Position numbers and translations under genes: made by a program
DNA from: SIAJ01 sp036266155
GTDB taxonomy: Bacteria; Planctomycetota; Planctomycetia; Gemmatales; Gemmataceae
Assembly (NCBI GenBank): GCA_036266155.1
Contig: DATANR010000466.1
Coordinates: 1-37,711, forward strand
Direction: 5' to 3'
Length of the DNA stretch: 37,711 nucleotides
Shown here: piece after piece, positions 25,211 through 33,986 of the stretch
Layout: every line of letters starts with the position of its first letter
Position numbering within the stretch: position 1 is the first letter of the stretch
Notes under the pieces: generated by a model
Told to the model about the DNA's origin: nothing
The model's database searches: none
What the model saw: the letters and a program-made list of their open reading frames with translations, nothing else

Positions 25211-26461
25211 TCACGAGCGCAAGAAGGTCGACGTCGTTTCACCTTTCGCAATCACCACAATGCCGCTATCGGTTACAGTGAAGCCGCGCCGGCGATCCAG
25301 TTCCAGGTTGTAGCCAACTTCGACGTGTTCGGGCACTTCAACTCCCTTGTCGATGATGGCACGCCGCACGCGCGACTTGCGGCCAATCTTGACGCCGGCG
25401 AACAGGATTGAATCCTCGACCATGGCGTAACTGTTCACGCGGACGTTGGGTGAGAGTATGCTGCGTCGGACGTGGCCGCCGGAGATGATGCACCCGGCAC
25501 AGACCATGCTGTCAACGGCTTCACCGCGTCGGGCCTCGCCGGGCAGACCGGGCGAATAGTGGACAAATTTTGGCGGCGGCAACTGCGGCTGCAGCGTTCG
25601 GATTGGCCAACTCTTGTCGTAAAGGTTGAGCACCGGAGAGAGGTCCACGAGGTCCATGTTCGCCTGGTAATATGCATCAATCGTGCCGACATCGCGCCAG
25701 TAGGGTGTCGACGTCGCGCCGACGTTGCGGTCGCGGAACGGATAGGCAAAGACGCGGTGCGATTCGATGACGGCGGGGATCAGGTCTTTGCCGAAGTCGT
25801 GCGCGCTGCCCTCGGTGTTTTGATCCTCGATCAGTAGGTCGAACAACCATTCCGTGTTGAAGACGTAAATGCCCATCGAACCCAGGCAATGATGCGGGTC
25901 GCCGGGCATCGCTTCGGCGGTGTCCGGCTTCTCTTGAAAGCCGGTGATCCGGTGGTCGGCCGCAGCCGTCACGACGCCAAAGTGTTTGCATTCTGACCGA
26001 CGAATCGGAAAGCAGCCCACGGTGAGATCGGCCTGGTTCTCCTGGTGAGCCGCGATCATCTGGCCGTAATCCATCTTGTAGATGTGATCCCCGGCCAGGA
26101 TGAGCGTGATGTCCTTCTTTTCGGTCTCAAGGCTGTAGATGTTGTGGTACAGGGCGTCGGCCGTGCCGCGATACCATTCCTCGTTGGCCCGTTGTTGCGG
26201 CGGCAACACTTCGACGTATTCGCCTAACTCGTTGCTGAGAAAGCTCCAGCCCTGGCGGATGTGACGGTCAAGCGACCTGGCCTTGTACTGGGTCATGACC
26301 ACGACCCGACGCAAACCGCTGTTCAGACAATTGGAAAGTGTGAAGTCGATGATGCGATAGAGCCCGCCGAACGGCACGGCCGGTTTGGCCCGGTGTCGGG
26401 TCAACGGGTCGAGCCGGGTCCCTCGGCCGCCGGCGAGGATGATGGTCAGGACATCGCGCAC
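25211..26461 (-). CDS. glgC: Glucose-1-phosphate adenylyltransferase
   Basis: The 416-residue enzyme makes ADP-glucose from ATP and glucose-1-phosphate, the committed step of bacterial glycogen synthesis, in the cytosol. The nucleotidyltransferase domain has the signature GGRGTRLDPLT (about 11-21), RAKPAVPFGG (about 24-33), WYRGTADALYHN (about 96-107) and AGDHIYKMDY (about 123-132). A left-handed beta-helix C-terminal part with SILSPNVRVNSYAMVEDS follows. The GTG at 26461 gives the normal family length; the frame is open to 26914, but that extension has no similarity. No other glycogen genes are in the window. It lies just upstream of the esterase gene. Confidence 0.95.
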   Translation of the reverse strand: MRDVLTIILAGGRGTRLDPLTRHRAKPAVPFGGLYRIIDFTLSNCLNSGLRRVVVMTQYKARSLDRHIRQGWSFLSNELGEYVEVLPPQQRANEEWYRGTADALYHNIYSLETEKKDITLILAGDHIYKMDYGQMIAAHQENQADLTVGCFPIRRSECKHFGVVTAAADHRITGFQEKPDTAEAMPGDPHHCLGSMGIYVFNTEWLFDLLIEDQNTEGSAHDFGKDLIPAVIESHRVFAYPFRDRNVGATSTPYWRDVGTIDAYYQANMDLVDLSPVLNLYDKSWPIRTLQPQLPPPKFVHYSPGLPGEARRGEAVDSMVCAGCIISGGHVRRSILSPNVRVNSYAMVEDSILFAGVKIGRKSRVRRAIIDKGVEVPEHVEVGYNLELDRRRGFTVTDSGIVVIAKGETTSTFLRS

Positions 26462-26601
26462 GGGCGTCTCGATGAGCCCAAACGGATTGACGGGCAAGGC
26501 GTCAAACCCGTCCCACCGTCTTTGTAAGGATTTGTAGGCGTCCGGCGGACGGCGCGCAAAGAGTTGGCGCGAATGTGCTTGAGCCGGCCTTGAGCGGATG
26601 C

Positions 26602-28014
26602 CTAGTCCTTTGGCGGACCAAATCCCGGGCTGCCGGGGCCGCCACGTGGCGGCGGCCCAAAGCCGGGGCTGCCCGGTCCGAAGCCGGGACCGCCAGGCGG
26701 TGGCGGCGGGCCCATCTTGGGCAACGGGAATCCCGGCGGCGTGTTCGTCTTCACCTCCGCGGCCGGGGTCGTCGTGACAGTGGTCGTCGTTGACTTCGCC
26801 TCTGGGGCTTTCGTGTCCGCGGTCTTGGTCTTCGCGGGCCGATCGTCGTGCGCGATGAGGTATCCAGCGCCAAGGATCACAGGCACGAAGCACGCGGCGA
26901 CCACCGCGATCCACGCCGCCGACCGACGTTTGCGCTTGACGCGCTTGCGCGGCCGCCGCGTCTTCGTGCTGGGCGCGGGCTTCGGGCCGTCAGTCTTTCG
27001 CTCAGGCTCGGCCACGGCCATCGTGAACGGCGCGATATCGACCGCGTGAACTGGCGCAGTCACCGGAGCGGTGATGGCGTCAGTCATGCCGCGTTCGATT
27101 TGCCGTAGTGACTGAACCACTTCTTTCGCCGTCGCCGGTCGATCCGCCGGCTTCTTGGCCAACAGGCGATCGATCAGATCGCTCAGGGCATCCGGCACCT
27201 TCGGGTTGACCTCGCGGGCCGGTTGCTGACGATCAACTGCCAGTGCGGTAAGAATCGCCGTCGGCGTGGTGCCCGCGAATGGCTCGCGGCCGGTACACAG
27301 CAGATAAAGCACCGCCCCCAAACTGAACAAGTCCGAGCGGCCGTCGAGCGCTTCGCCGCGCGCTTGCTCCGGACTCATGAATGACGGCGTGCCGACCACG
27401 AGGCCCGTGCAGGTCAATTTGTCGGTCGCATCGGGCTCAGTGCTCGCGGCACGGGCCAGGCCGAAGTCAAGCAGCTTCACGCGGCCGTTCGGCGCTTCGA
27501 GGAAGATGTTGCCCGGCTTGATGTCGCGATGGATCAGCCCCTTGGCATGCGCGGCGGCCAGGCCCTCGGCCACTTCCCGAGCCACGCGGATGGCCGAACC
27601 GATGGCGGGAGTTGGGTTTTTGTCGAGATAGGCCGACAGCGACGAGCCGCGCAGCAACTCCATCGCGAGGTACGGAATGCCTTGCTCTTCTCCAACCTGA
27701 TACACCGTCACGACATTCTGATGCCGAATCGCCGCAACGGCGCGAGCTTCGCGCAGAAACCGTTCGTACGACCGCGCATCGACGATCGTCACCTCGGATT
27801 TCATCACCTTGACGGCGGCCTTGCGCCCGAGCTGCGTGTCCTCGGCAACATAGACGACTCCCATGCCGCCGCTGCCGAGAAGCTTAATCAGCTTGTAGGC
27901 GCCGAGATGAATCGGCGCTTCGGTGGGCGCATCCGGCTCACGGGCAAGCGGCGGGGGCGACAACATTGGGCGCGTAGCCCAAGTATCCGGGGCTGTCGGC
28001 TGCGTTTGCGACAT
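26602..28014 (-). CDS. Membrane Ser/Thr protein kinase (PknB type)
   Basis: The 470-residue protein has a cytosolic kinase domain (about 40-305) with glycine loop GSGGMG (47-52), catalytic Lys69 (AVKVMK), HRDIKPGN with Asp164, DFG at 183-185 and SPEQARGE in the activation region, so it should be active. A basic stretch leads into one transmembrane helix (about 366-388). The external C-terminus is Thr- and Pro-rich and ends in repeats of the form GSPGFGPP. Such kinases sense envelope signals. GGAAGG lies 7 nt before the ATG at 28014; a longer frame to 28143 is less likely. It is 140 bp upstream of glgC on the same strand. Confidence 0.93.
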   Translation of the reverse strand: MSQTQPTAPDTWATRPMLSPPPLAREPDAPTEAPIHLGAYKLIKLLGSGGMGVVYVAEDTQLGRKAAVKVMKSEVTIVDARSYERFLREARAVAAIRHQNVVTVYQVGEEQGIPYLAMELLRGSSLSAYLDKNPTPAIGSAIRVAREVAEGLAAAHAKGLIHRDIKPGNIFLEAPNGRVKLLDFGLARAASTEPDATDKLTCTGLVVGTPSFMSPEQARGEALDGRSDLFSLGAVLYLLCTGREPFAGTTPTAILTALAVDRQQPAREVNPKVPDALSDLIDRLLAKKPADRPATAKEVVQSLRQIERGMTDAITAPVTAPVHAVDIAPFTMAVAEPERKTDGPKPAPSTKTRRPRKRVKRKRRSAAWIAVVAACFVPVILGAGYLIAHDDRPAKTKTADTKAPEAKSTTTTVTTTPAAEVKTNTPPGFPLPKMGPPPPPGGPGFGPGSPGFGPPPRGGPGSPGFGPPKD

Positions 28015-28127
28015 CGAAAGGCCTTCCAGGGGTCCAGGCGCTCGGCGTACATCTTTAGCACATTTTCCGATTCCGCGGATTGAAGGGGCGACCACGGGAA
28101 TCGTTTCGAACGCCTGGCGACAGCCGA

Positions 28128-28193
28128 AATCAAAGAGCGCCAATCAAAGAGCGCCACGAAGAGCGCCAGGGGTGCATGGGGTTGGCGCTCTTT
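28128..28193. promoter_or_regulatory. Direct and inverted AAGAGCGCCA repeats upstream of the kinase gene
   Basis: AAGAGCGCCA occurs at 28133-28142, 28147-28156 and 28159-28168, with an inverted copy at 28183-28192. The first two lie in a 14-bp tandem unit. The cluster is 115-180 bp upstream of the kinase start, where an operator or leader hairpin could lie. Confidence 0.35.
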
Positions 28194-28536
28194 GGCCGAA
28201 TGCTAGACGCTATCTTCACGTCAGCAAATAATTTGCGTCGATTCCGCGCTTCAGAAAACTGGTTCAGGAACCCTGCCAAAAACTGGTAGTAGCGCGATCA
28301 TCCAAGTTGGTCGATCTGTCGATCTGTAGTTAATTGGAATGAAGCGTGACGGGAGCTTCACCAGTCGAGCGCGAGCAGTCGCCGGGCCACGCATCACTTC
28401 AGCACGGGCGACCATGGGGTCTTCAACTTCGCGTTGTCGTTGACGTGTCAGGGCTCATTTGAACAAGTCCTGATCTCGATTGCCACACGGCGACCGGCGC
28501 ACACGAAAACGATCTGATTCCGGTCACAGCGAATAG
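28194..28536. other. Intergenic stretch without a recognised gene
   Basis: I see no supportable open frame in these 343 bp. The only local structure is a short TCGATCTG duplication near 28311-28326. It separates the kinase leader from a gene fragment on the plus strand and may contain decayed coding sequence. Confidence 0.4.
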
Positions 28537-28851
28537 CGGCGGCGGGGGCCAAAGACTTTCGACCTGAACGTGGACTCGGTGGAGATTCCGGATGGGCAGG
28601 CCTTTGTGCCCGGCAACAAAATTAAGGTCGTGCTGCATGTCTCCAACTCTGGCCCAGGCGCCTACAGCGGTACTCCGACGATCAATGCAACCTTGGGAAC
28701 CTTGGATTTGCCGCAAATACAGCACTCGATCTTCATTGGGCCCGACAACGATGCCAAGGTTCCGCTCACATTTAACGGTTCAAATTGCTTAAACACGACC
28801 TGTGATCAATACCCCGATTCGACCAGCGACTTCCGGGCGACGCTCTATTGA
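28537..28851 (+). pseudogene. Fragment of a secreted CARDB-like beta-sandwich protein
   Basis: After an in-frame TAG at 28534-28536, the frame encodes about 104 residues with FDLNVDSVEIPDGQAFVPGN and VVLHVSNSGPGAYSGTPTIN. This is like the opening strands of CARDB/Ig-like domains of large secreted proteins. A GTG at 28570 could start it, but there is no signal peptide or ribosome site. The likeliest reading is a detached piece of a larger extracellular protein gene. The frame stops 7 bp before the convergent end of the Uma2 gene. Confidence 0.45.
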
Positions 28852-28858
28852 CGATTGA

Positions 28859-29467
28859 TCAGCCCAGGAGTTCATCCACCGGCACTTGCGCCACGACTTG
28901 CCCATCGAGTACGAGCGGCACCGAGTCGCCGCTCTTATAGTCGGTCCGCGTCGCGTAGCTGGGCACCGCATCGGCAGGCTGCGGGTCGGTGTAGACCTCG
29001 ACCTGCCGATCGACGATGTTGATGATCCAGTAGATCGACAGGGCGGCGCGGGCGTAGATGCGGCCCATGTCGTTGCGGTCAACGGCCAGACTCGAGTGGG
29101 TCACCTCGATCACAAGACCGATGTCTCGCGGTCCTGGGTGACATGTTTGATAGGCGGCGTCATCGCCACGCGCCAGGGTGAAGTCCGGCTGTGGTTCGCT
29201 TTCCGCCAATGTAATTGGCTGTTCACTTCGCAGTTGCCAATCGTCGGGCAGAATCCGAATGAGCTTCTTAATCATTCGGGTCACGGTATTGCTATGCGGC
29301 GGCTTCGGAGGCATCTTGGGTACCATGTAGCCTTCGAGTAGTTGAATCTTCTCGTCTTCCGCGAGGAAACCTGTGTCGATCAGGTTGTGAAACTCGGGGA
29401 CGGTCAGGCGCCGACAACCTGACTGGGCCAGATACCCGGGAGACAGAGGTGCCAAGCCGACGGACAT
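28859..29467 (-). CDS. Uma2 family protein (PD-(D/E)XK nuclease-like, DUF820)
   Basis: The 202-residue protein has the Uma2/DUF820 arrangement: LTVPEFHNLIDTGFLAEDEK, then IQLLEGYMVPKMPP, PHSNTVTRM, EPQPDFTLA and DIGLVIEVTHSSLAVDR. The acidic residues in the last two motifs fit the PD-(D/E)XK core. Uma2 genes are numerous in cyanobacteria and planctomycetes and are predicted endonucleases, but their activity and role are largely unproven. No toxin-antitoxin partner or transposon is attached. It lies 73 bp downstream of the oxidoreductase gene on the same strand. Confidence 0.9.
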   Translation of the reverse strand: MSVGLAPLSPGYLAQSGCRRLTVPEFHNLIDTGFLAEDEKIQLLEGYMVPKMPPKPPHSNTVTRMIKKLIRILPDDWQLRSEQPITLAESEPQPDFTLARGDDAAYQTCHPGPRDIGLVIEVTHSSLAVDRNDMGRIYARAALSIYWIINIVDRQVEVYTDPQPADAVPSYATRTDYKSGDSVPLVLDGQVVAQVPVDELLG

Positions 29468-29540
29468 CGAAGACTCTCCAAGAACTGCCGCTACTTTACT
29501 ACAAACTGGCCCAGTCGTTCAACCGCTACGCAAATTGCGG

Positions 29541-30809
29541 CTACACCTCCCATCCCTTCTTGTACGTCGTCTTGATAAACCCATCCGCCTCCGGAACGCC
29601 CTTGGCCTTCAACTCCTTGGCATCCCATCCGAACGGCTTGCCCGTGCGATACGAGACCACGCCGAGCATGACGGTCTCGGCGAGGGCGCCCGAGTATTCG
29701 AAGCGACACGTCGTCGTGCCGCCCGACTTGATGGCCTCGATCCATTCCTTGTGATGGCCGATCGATTTGGGGATCGAATGGTCGCCGTCGATGCCCTTGA
29801 AGTCGGCTTCGGGAAGCACAAGCTTGCGGCCATAGTCGGCGAGGATCATGCCCTTCTCGCCGACGAATAAGGTGCCGTCGCCCCACTTGGGCAGCTTGCC
29901 ATCGGCGAATTGCGGTGGTCGCCGATCGCCGTCGTGCCAGGTCACTTTGACCGGCGGCATCGAGCCGCGGGCCGGGAACTCGAACTCGCATTCGATCCAG
30001 TCGGCCGCGGACTCCGGCGTCGGCTTCGAACCCTGGGCGCTGACCTTGGTCGGATGCCGCAGGTCGAGCGCCCAGAACGCGAGGTCCATGTGATGGCAGG
30101 CCATGTCAGTCATCTTGCCGCCGCCGAACGCCCAGTAGCGCCGCCAGTTGAAGGGGACGTACTCGGGGGCATAGTCGCGCTCCTCCGCCGGCCCGAGCCA
30201 CAGTTGCCAGTCGAGTCCCGCTGGGATCGGCTTGCCGGCCGGGCGTTTGCCGTTGCCGTTGTACGCGCCGCCGACCCAGCAATGGGCCTCGCGAATCGGA
30301 CCGATGACGCCCTTCTTCACGATCTCGACAACGCGCCGATAGTTGTCACCCGCGTGAATCTGCGTGCCCATCTGCGTGACGAGTTTGTTCTTGGCCGCCA
30401 ACTCGGCGAGCGTGCGCGCTTCCCAGACCGTGTGCGTGAGCGGCTTCTCGCAATAGGCGTGCAGCCCTTCGGACAATGCCCGGTGCGTCACGTGGAAGTG
30501 ATTGTGATCCGGCGTCGCGCACAGAACGGCGTCGAGCCCCTTGGCGTCGATCATCTTGCGGAAGTCGGTGAAGAACGCGGCCTTCGGAAACTGCTTGCGG
30601 GCCGGGCCGGTTCGCGATTCGTCGACGTCGCAGATGGAAACGACCTCGCAACTCGGCACGCCGGCAAGCTGGCCCCAGTTGTATTGCCCCTGGCCGGCGA
30701 GCCCGACGACGCCGACGCGGACGCGCTCGCTAGCCGGCGCGGCTTTTAGCAATGGCGTGGCCACAACGGCCGTGGTCGCCGACATCAGGAAGTGACGACG
30801 GTTCAGCAT
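29541..30809 (-). CDS. Tat-exported Gfo/Idh/MocA family oxidoreductase
   Basis: The 423-residue protein starts with a Tat leader (NRRHFLMSATTAVVATPLL), followed by a Rossmann domain with VRVGVVGLAGQGQYNWGQLA. The family motif EKPLTHTVWEAR carries the conserved Glu-Lys-Pro, and the C-terminal beta domain contains KMTDMACHHMDLAFWAL. Family members oxidise or reduce sugar and polyol substrates with NAD(P), which is bound before export. Large numbers of exported paralogues are typical of planctomycetes. GGAG lies 8 nt before the ATG at 30809. The oxidoreductase gene is 107 bp downstream of the ACP-like gene. Confidence 0.93.
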   Translation of the reverse strand: MLNRRHFLMSATTAVVATPLLKAAPASERVRVGVVGLAGQGQYNWGQLAGVPSCEVVSICDVDESRTGPARKQFPKAAFFTDFRKMIDAKGLDAVLCATPDHNHFHVTHRALSEGLHAYCEKPLTHTVWEARTLAELAAKNKLVTQMGTQIHAGDNYRRVVEIVKKGVIGPIREAHCWVGGAYNGNGKRPAGKPIPAGLDWQLWLGPAEERDYAPEYVPFNWRRYWAFGGGKMTDMACHHMDLAFWALDLRHPTKVSAQGSKPTPESAADWIECEFEFPARGSMPPVKVTWHDGDRRPPQFADGKLPKWGDGTLFVGEKGMILADYGRKLVLPEADFKGIDGDHSIPKSIGHHKEWIEAIKSGGTTTCRFEYSGALAETVMLGVVSYRTGKPFGWDAKELKAKGVPEADGFIKTTYKKGWEV

Positions 30810-30916
30810 GAGGAGAACTCCGGAGAGCGGGGTGGGTGGATTATGATGGGCAACCATGCCGGACGTGGGAAGGGGCGATTCCACTCCATTCTTCTTGACG
30901 GCGAACCTGCTGTCGT

Positions 30917-31174
30917 TCAGTCGGCCCCCAAGTCGTCAATGAATCGAGTTGACGGGTGAATTCGTTCGTAGTCCACCGCCAAATGCGCGGCGATAATTCG
31001 GCGCACTTTCAACGCCACATCGGGATTGGTCCCAGGACTGCAATGCGCAACAAACTCGGCATCGGTCATGAGTGGGAAACGCTCTTCAAAGGACTGCCAC
31101 TGAATTTGCGGACGAAGAACCGCAACCACGAGGAGCACGAGAACAACCGCGATGACAATGATGACATACGCCAT
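30917..31174 (-). CDS. Small membrane-anchored protein with truncated ACP-like end
   Basis: The 85-residue protein has an N-terminal transmembrane helix (about 4-20), a linker (about 21-52), and a C-terminal helix-like part VALKVRRIIAAHLAVDYERI leading to FIDDLGAD at the very end. The end matches the first part of an acyl carrier protein up to the Asp before the phosphopantetheine Ser (normally DDLGADSLD). A TGA stop replaces the Ser codon, so it could not carry the prosthetic group. Whether this is a real compact domain or a truncated gene is open. It lies 24 bp downstream of the coiled-coil membrane protein gene. Confidence 0.75.
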   Translation of the reverse strand: MAYVIIVIAVVLVLLVVAVLRPQIQWQSFEERFPLMTDAEFVAHCSPGTNPDVALKVRRIIAAHLAVDYERIHPSTRFIDDLGAD

Positions 31175-31198
31175 TAGCTTCTTTTCGTTCGCACGAAA

Positions 31199-32641
31199 TC
31201 ACTTTTTCGGAGCCGTGCCTTGCTCCTCGGCCTGCACGCGCGTGGCGAGAATCGGCCGCAGGTTCGAAAGGCTCTTCAGCGTATTGAACCAGAACGGAGC
31301 GCCGAGGCTGAGCAGGATCCCCGCCATGAGAATGCCGCCCAAATGATGGATGTCCGCGAGCGCGTGACGCCACGCCGTGAATTCAATCTCGTCCGACGTG
31401 TGAATGATGCGGAGTTGACTGCTGCTGAGAGTTTTCTTGGCTTCGTTCCTGGCCTTTTCCAGATCGTCCAGGCGCTTCTGCGCCGTGGCTCCAAACTGCG
31501 CATCGAATTTGGCAACGATGTTGGCTTGTTGATCCGCCGCGATGTTCTTCTTGATCCAGTCCTGGCCCTGGGACTGCACATTCAGGTCATTAGGAATGGT
31601 TCCGGTGTAGCCTGCGGCCTTGAGTTGACTTTCGAGCGCATGGAGAGCTTCACTGCTCAGACCCGTCGACGGCAGCGCCATGATTCCTTCCGCTTGCTTG
31701 AGCGTCGGGTCGACCTGAGCGATCAATGCGGCACGCGCCTGCTTGTCCGTGTACAACTGTTTCAAAAGATCAAGAGCGTCGACCTGGTACACCAGGCAGA
31801 AGACAAATGACGTGAAGATTGTGATCAATCGTGTCCAGGAGACGAAACGTTCCGTGGTTCGATCCATGACCATGTCAAACCACTCCTTCAAGTCCGCGGC
31901 CTTTTGCGAAAGGCTCGCCACGTGGGCGTTGAGTTCGGTTTCAAAGGTCGTTTGGAGCGACGCCACCATTTGCGCGACCGATGGGATGGTGGCGGTGCCC
32001 GCGGGAACAAGCCTGTTCAACTCCGCGACCACCTTGGTCGCCACGGCTTGCAACGATCCCGCGAGAGTCAGAGCGCCGGCACTGGCCTGATCTTTGAGCG
32101 CAGTCAGTAGGGCGGACTGAAGATCGGCTGGCGCCACGGGTGTCGCCGATGGCGGCAATCCCTGTGAAGCGCGCGTGCCCAGGTTCACTCCCAATCCTTG
32201 CAGAAGTGCCGAAAGCGTGAAGAAGTCCGGCAGCTTGTGAACCAGTGTCTGCTCAAGCGCGTCGGCTGCGGCCAGGGCGGAAGCATACCAATTGCCTTGT
32301 GAACCGGCGGGGACCGTGGTGGGCAGCACTCGACCAAGAACTTTGGCCAGTTCTTCGGGCCGGATCGCCGTCGCCGTGGTGAAGAACTTGCCAATCAGCG
32401 GAATCTTGGCGACCCAACCTGCCGCGGAGAGTGGCGCATACTGCAGTACGGCCTTGGAAACGTCCTTGGCTATCTTGTCATCCGCGCCGATCTGCTTGAT
32501 GACCTGCTCGATGCCCCACAACAAATAATGTCCGCGCCGTTGCAGCGCTACGTTGAAGCTCTGCACGATCGTCATGATGATCAGGCTCAGCAAGAGCATG
32601 ATCAGCGCAAATGCGATCAAGGTTTCAAGTTGGTCCAGCAT
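31199..32641 (-). CDS. Uncharacterised membrane protein with large central region
   Basis: The 480-residue protein begins with a strong transmembrane helix (about 5-30, LIAFALIMLLLSLIIMTIVQ) and has a large mainly helical central region. Further hydrophobic helices occur at about 272-292 (LITIFTSFVFCLVYQV) and near the C-terminus (about 435-455, GGILMAGILLSLGAPFWF). The part between is Ala-, Leu- and Lys-rich and probably coiled coil (DDLEKARNEAKKTLSSSQLR). I recognise no family. GAGG lies 9 nt before the ATG at 32641. It is divergent from the MoxR-like ATPase with 167 bp between, and is followed closely by the ACP-like gene. Confidence 0.82.
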   Translation of the reverse strand: MLDQLETLIAFALIMLLLSLIIMTIVQSFNVALQRRGHYLLWGIEQVIKQIGADDKIAKDVSKAVLQYAPLSAAGWVAKIPLIGKFFTTATAIRPEELAKVLGRVLPTTVPAGSQGNWYASALAAADALEQTLVHKLPDFFTLSALLQGLGVNLGTRASQGLPPSATPVAPADLQSALLTALKDQASAGALTLAGSLQAVATKVVAELNRLVPAGTATIPSVAQMVASLQTTFETELNAHVASLSQKAADLKEWFDMVMDRTTERFVSWTRLITIFTSFVFCLVYQVDALDLLKQLYTDKQARAALIAQVDPTLKQAEGIMALPSTGLSSEALHALESQLKAAGYTGTIPNDLNVQSQGQDWIKKNIAADQQANIVAKFDAQFGATAQKRLDDLEKARNEAKKTLSSSQLRIIHTSDEIEFTAWRHALADIHHLGGILMAGILLSLGAPFWFNTLKSLSNLRPILATRVQAEEQGTAPKK

Positions 32642-32808
32642 GGTGAGCGACCTCAAGTCAAGGAATGCCGGGGTCGACGATCAAGCAGCAAACCGGAAGT
32701 GCTTCGACCCGGCGACCGGATTCCATCCAGGCCGGATCAGAGGCGGACATTGTAGTTGGCAAATCCTGCCCGGCCTCGTCCTTCTGTTTCCGTTGGTAAA
32801 ATGCCGGC

Positions 32809-33834
32809 ATGGTCAAAACTGCCGCGCGTGCCGAGGATGCGAGCCTCCCCGACCTTCAGGCGGAGGCCGAGGAACTCCGGCGTAAGATCAATCGCTTCCG
32901 GACGTCCCTCGGCCGGTTCTTCGTTCACAAGCAAGAGATCATCGACCTGATGGTCGTCGCGGCTGTCGCCCAGGAACCGCTCCTGCTCGTCGGGCCGCCG
33001 GGCACGGCCAAGTCGGACCTCGTGCTCAAATTCAAGGATGCGCTCGGCGTCTCGGAAGAGGATTATTTCGAGTACATGCTCACGCGCTTCACGGAGCCGA
33101 GCGAGATCATCGGCGCCATCGACATCGGCAAGCTGCGCGACGGATCGTACATCCGCCGCAAACAAGGCAAACTGCCAACCGCGCGGATCGCTTTCCTCGA
33201 CGAGATCTTCAAATCGAACAGCGCCATCCTGAACATCTTGCTCACGATCATCAACGAGAAGAAGTTCTACCAGGACGGCGTCCCGGAACCGGTGCCGTTG
33301 CGCGTGCTCTTCGCGGCGACCAACGAGATTCCGGAGCAGGGCGAGTTGGCGGCGCTCAAGGACCGCTTCGTGCTCAAAGTGATGAGCCGATCCGTCGCTG
33401 ACGAACATTTCCAGGACCTGATCGACGCGGGGCTGCAAAACGAAGCGTATCGCAATCTGAATCAGAAACCGTGGGTCGAGGGACACTGCACGCTCGACGA
33501 TATGGTGAAGGCGAATCGCTACCTGACTTTGCTGTTCAGCCGCAAGCAGGGCGATGGCCGCGGCGAGGATCAGAACGATCGGAGTCTCTTCTTCCCGGAC
33601 GAGGTGTTCCGCGAGTTCCAGCGGCTCATCAAGACGCTCATCCGCGAAGACCGCATCTTCATCAGCGACCGAAAGCTGGTGAAGCTTTACAAGCTCTTTC
33701 GCGTCCGGGCCTGGCTGCTATCCGGTGGCACGGTGAGCATCGACGACCTGCGGTTGCTCGCCTATCTGGGTGAAACAATACAAGAGATCGAACATCTCCG
33801 TGAGAAGGTGCCCACATTGCTGGGCGATGCGTGA
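32809..33834 (+). CDS. MoxR/RavA-like AAA+ ATPase
   Basis: The 341-residue protein is a cytosolic AAA+ ATPase of the MoxR class, closest to RavA-type members. Walker A is GPPGTAKS (62-69), Walker B IAFLDEIFK (127-135), sensor 1 FAATNE (168-173), and KDRFVLK follows. A C-terminal lid helix bundle contains LRLLAYLGETIQEIEHL. MoxR proteins act as chaperones that insert cofactors or assemble complexes, normally with a VWA-domain partner; no VWA gene is in the window. The divergent membrane protein gene is a possible partner by position only. The start has no strong ribosome site. Confidence 0.93.
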   Translation: MVKTAARAEDASLPDLQAEAEELRRKINRFRTSLGRFFVHKQEIIDLMVVAAVAQEPLLLVGPPGTAKSDLVLKFKDALGVSEEDYFEYMLTRFTEPSEIIGAIDIGKLRDGSYIRRKQGKLPTARIAFLDEIFKSNSAILNILLTIINEKKFYQDGVPEPVPLRVLFAATNEIPEQGELAALKDRFVLKVMSRSVADEHFQDLIDAGLQNEAYRNLNQKPWVEGHCTLDDMVKANRYLTLLFSRKQGDGRGEDQNDRSLFFPDEVFREFQRLIKTLIREDRIFISDRKLVKLYKLFRVRAWLLSGGTVSIDDLRLLAYLGETIQEIEHLREKVPTLLGDA

Positions 33835-33881
33835 GTCGGTTGCAGCGACGAAGCGCTGCCCGCACTTCCATCAATTCTCGT

Positions 33882-33909
33882 TGACATCCGCCGCACTCGC
33901 GGTATAAGC
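33882..33909 (+). promoter_or_regulatory. Sigma70-type promoter upstream of the MazG-like gene
   Basis: TTGACA (33882-33887) and TATAAG (33904-33909) with a 16-bp spacer stand about 78 bp before the ATG of the MazG-like gene. This is the best consensus promoter seen in the window. Confidence 0.65.
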
Positions 33910-33986
33910 ACGCTCCGCTTCGGGCCTTGTCGCGCGGGGGAAGACGGTCAGCGCGATGGGTTCGGCAACCTGCGGAAGCTGAGTGA

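Noticed and set aside
26462..26914. A 151-codon N-terminal extension of glgC
   Set aside because: It is not part of the GlgC family, overlaps the kinase 3' end and lacks a ribosome site; the GTG at 26461 gives the normal length.
28859..29467. Uma2 protein as part of a defence or toxin-antitoxin system
   Set aside because: No antitoxin-like, methylase or phage-related gene is adjacent, so nothing in the context supports this.
33843..33860. Small 6-bp hairpin after the MoxR gene
   Set aside because: The stem is short and no T-run follows, so it could easily arise by chance in GC-rich DNA.
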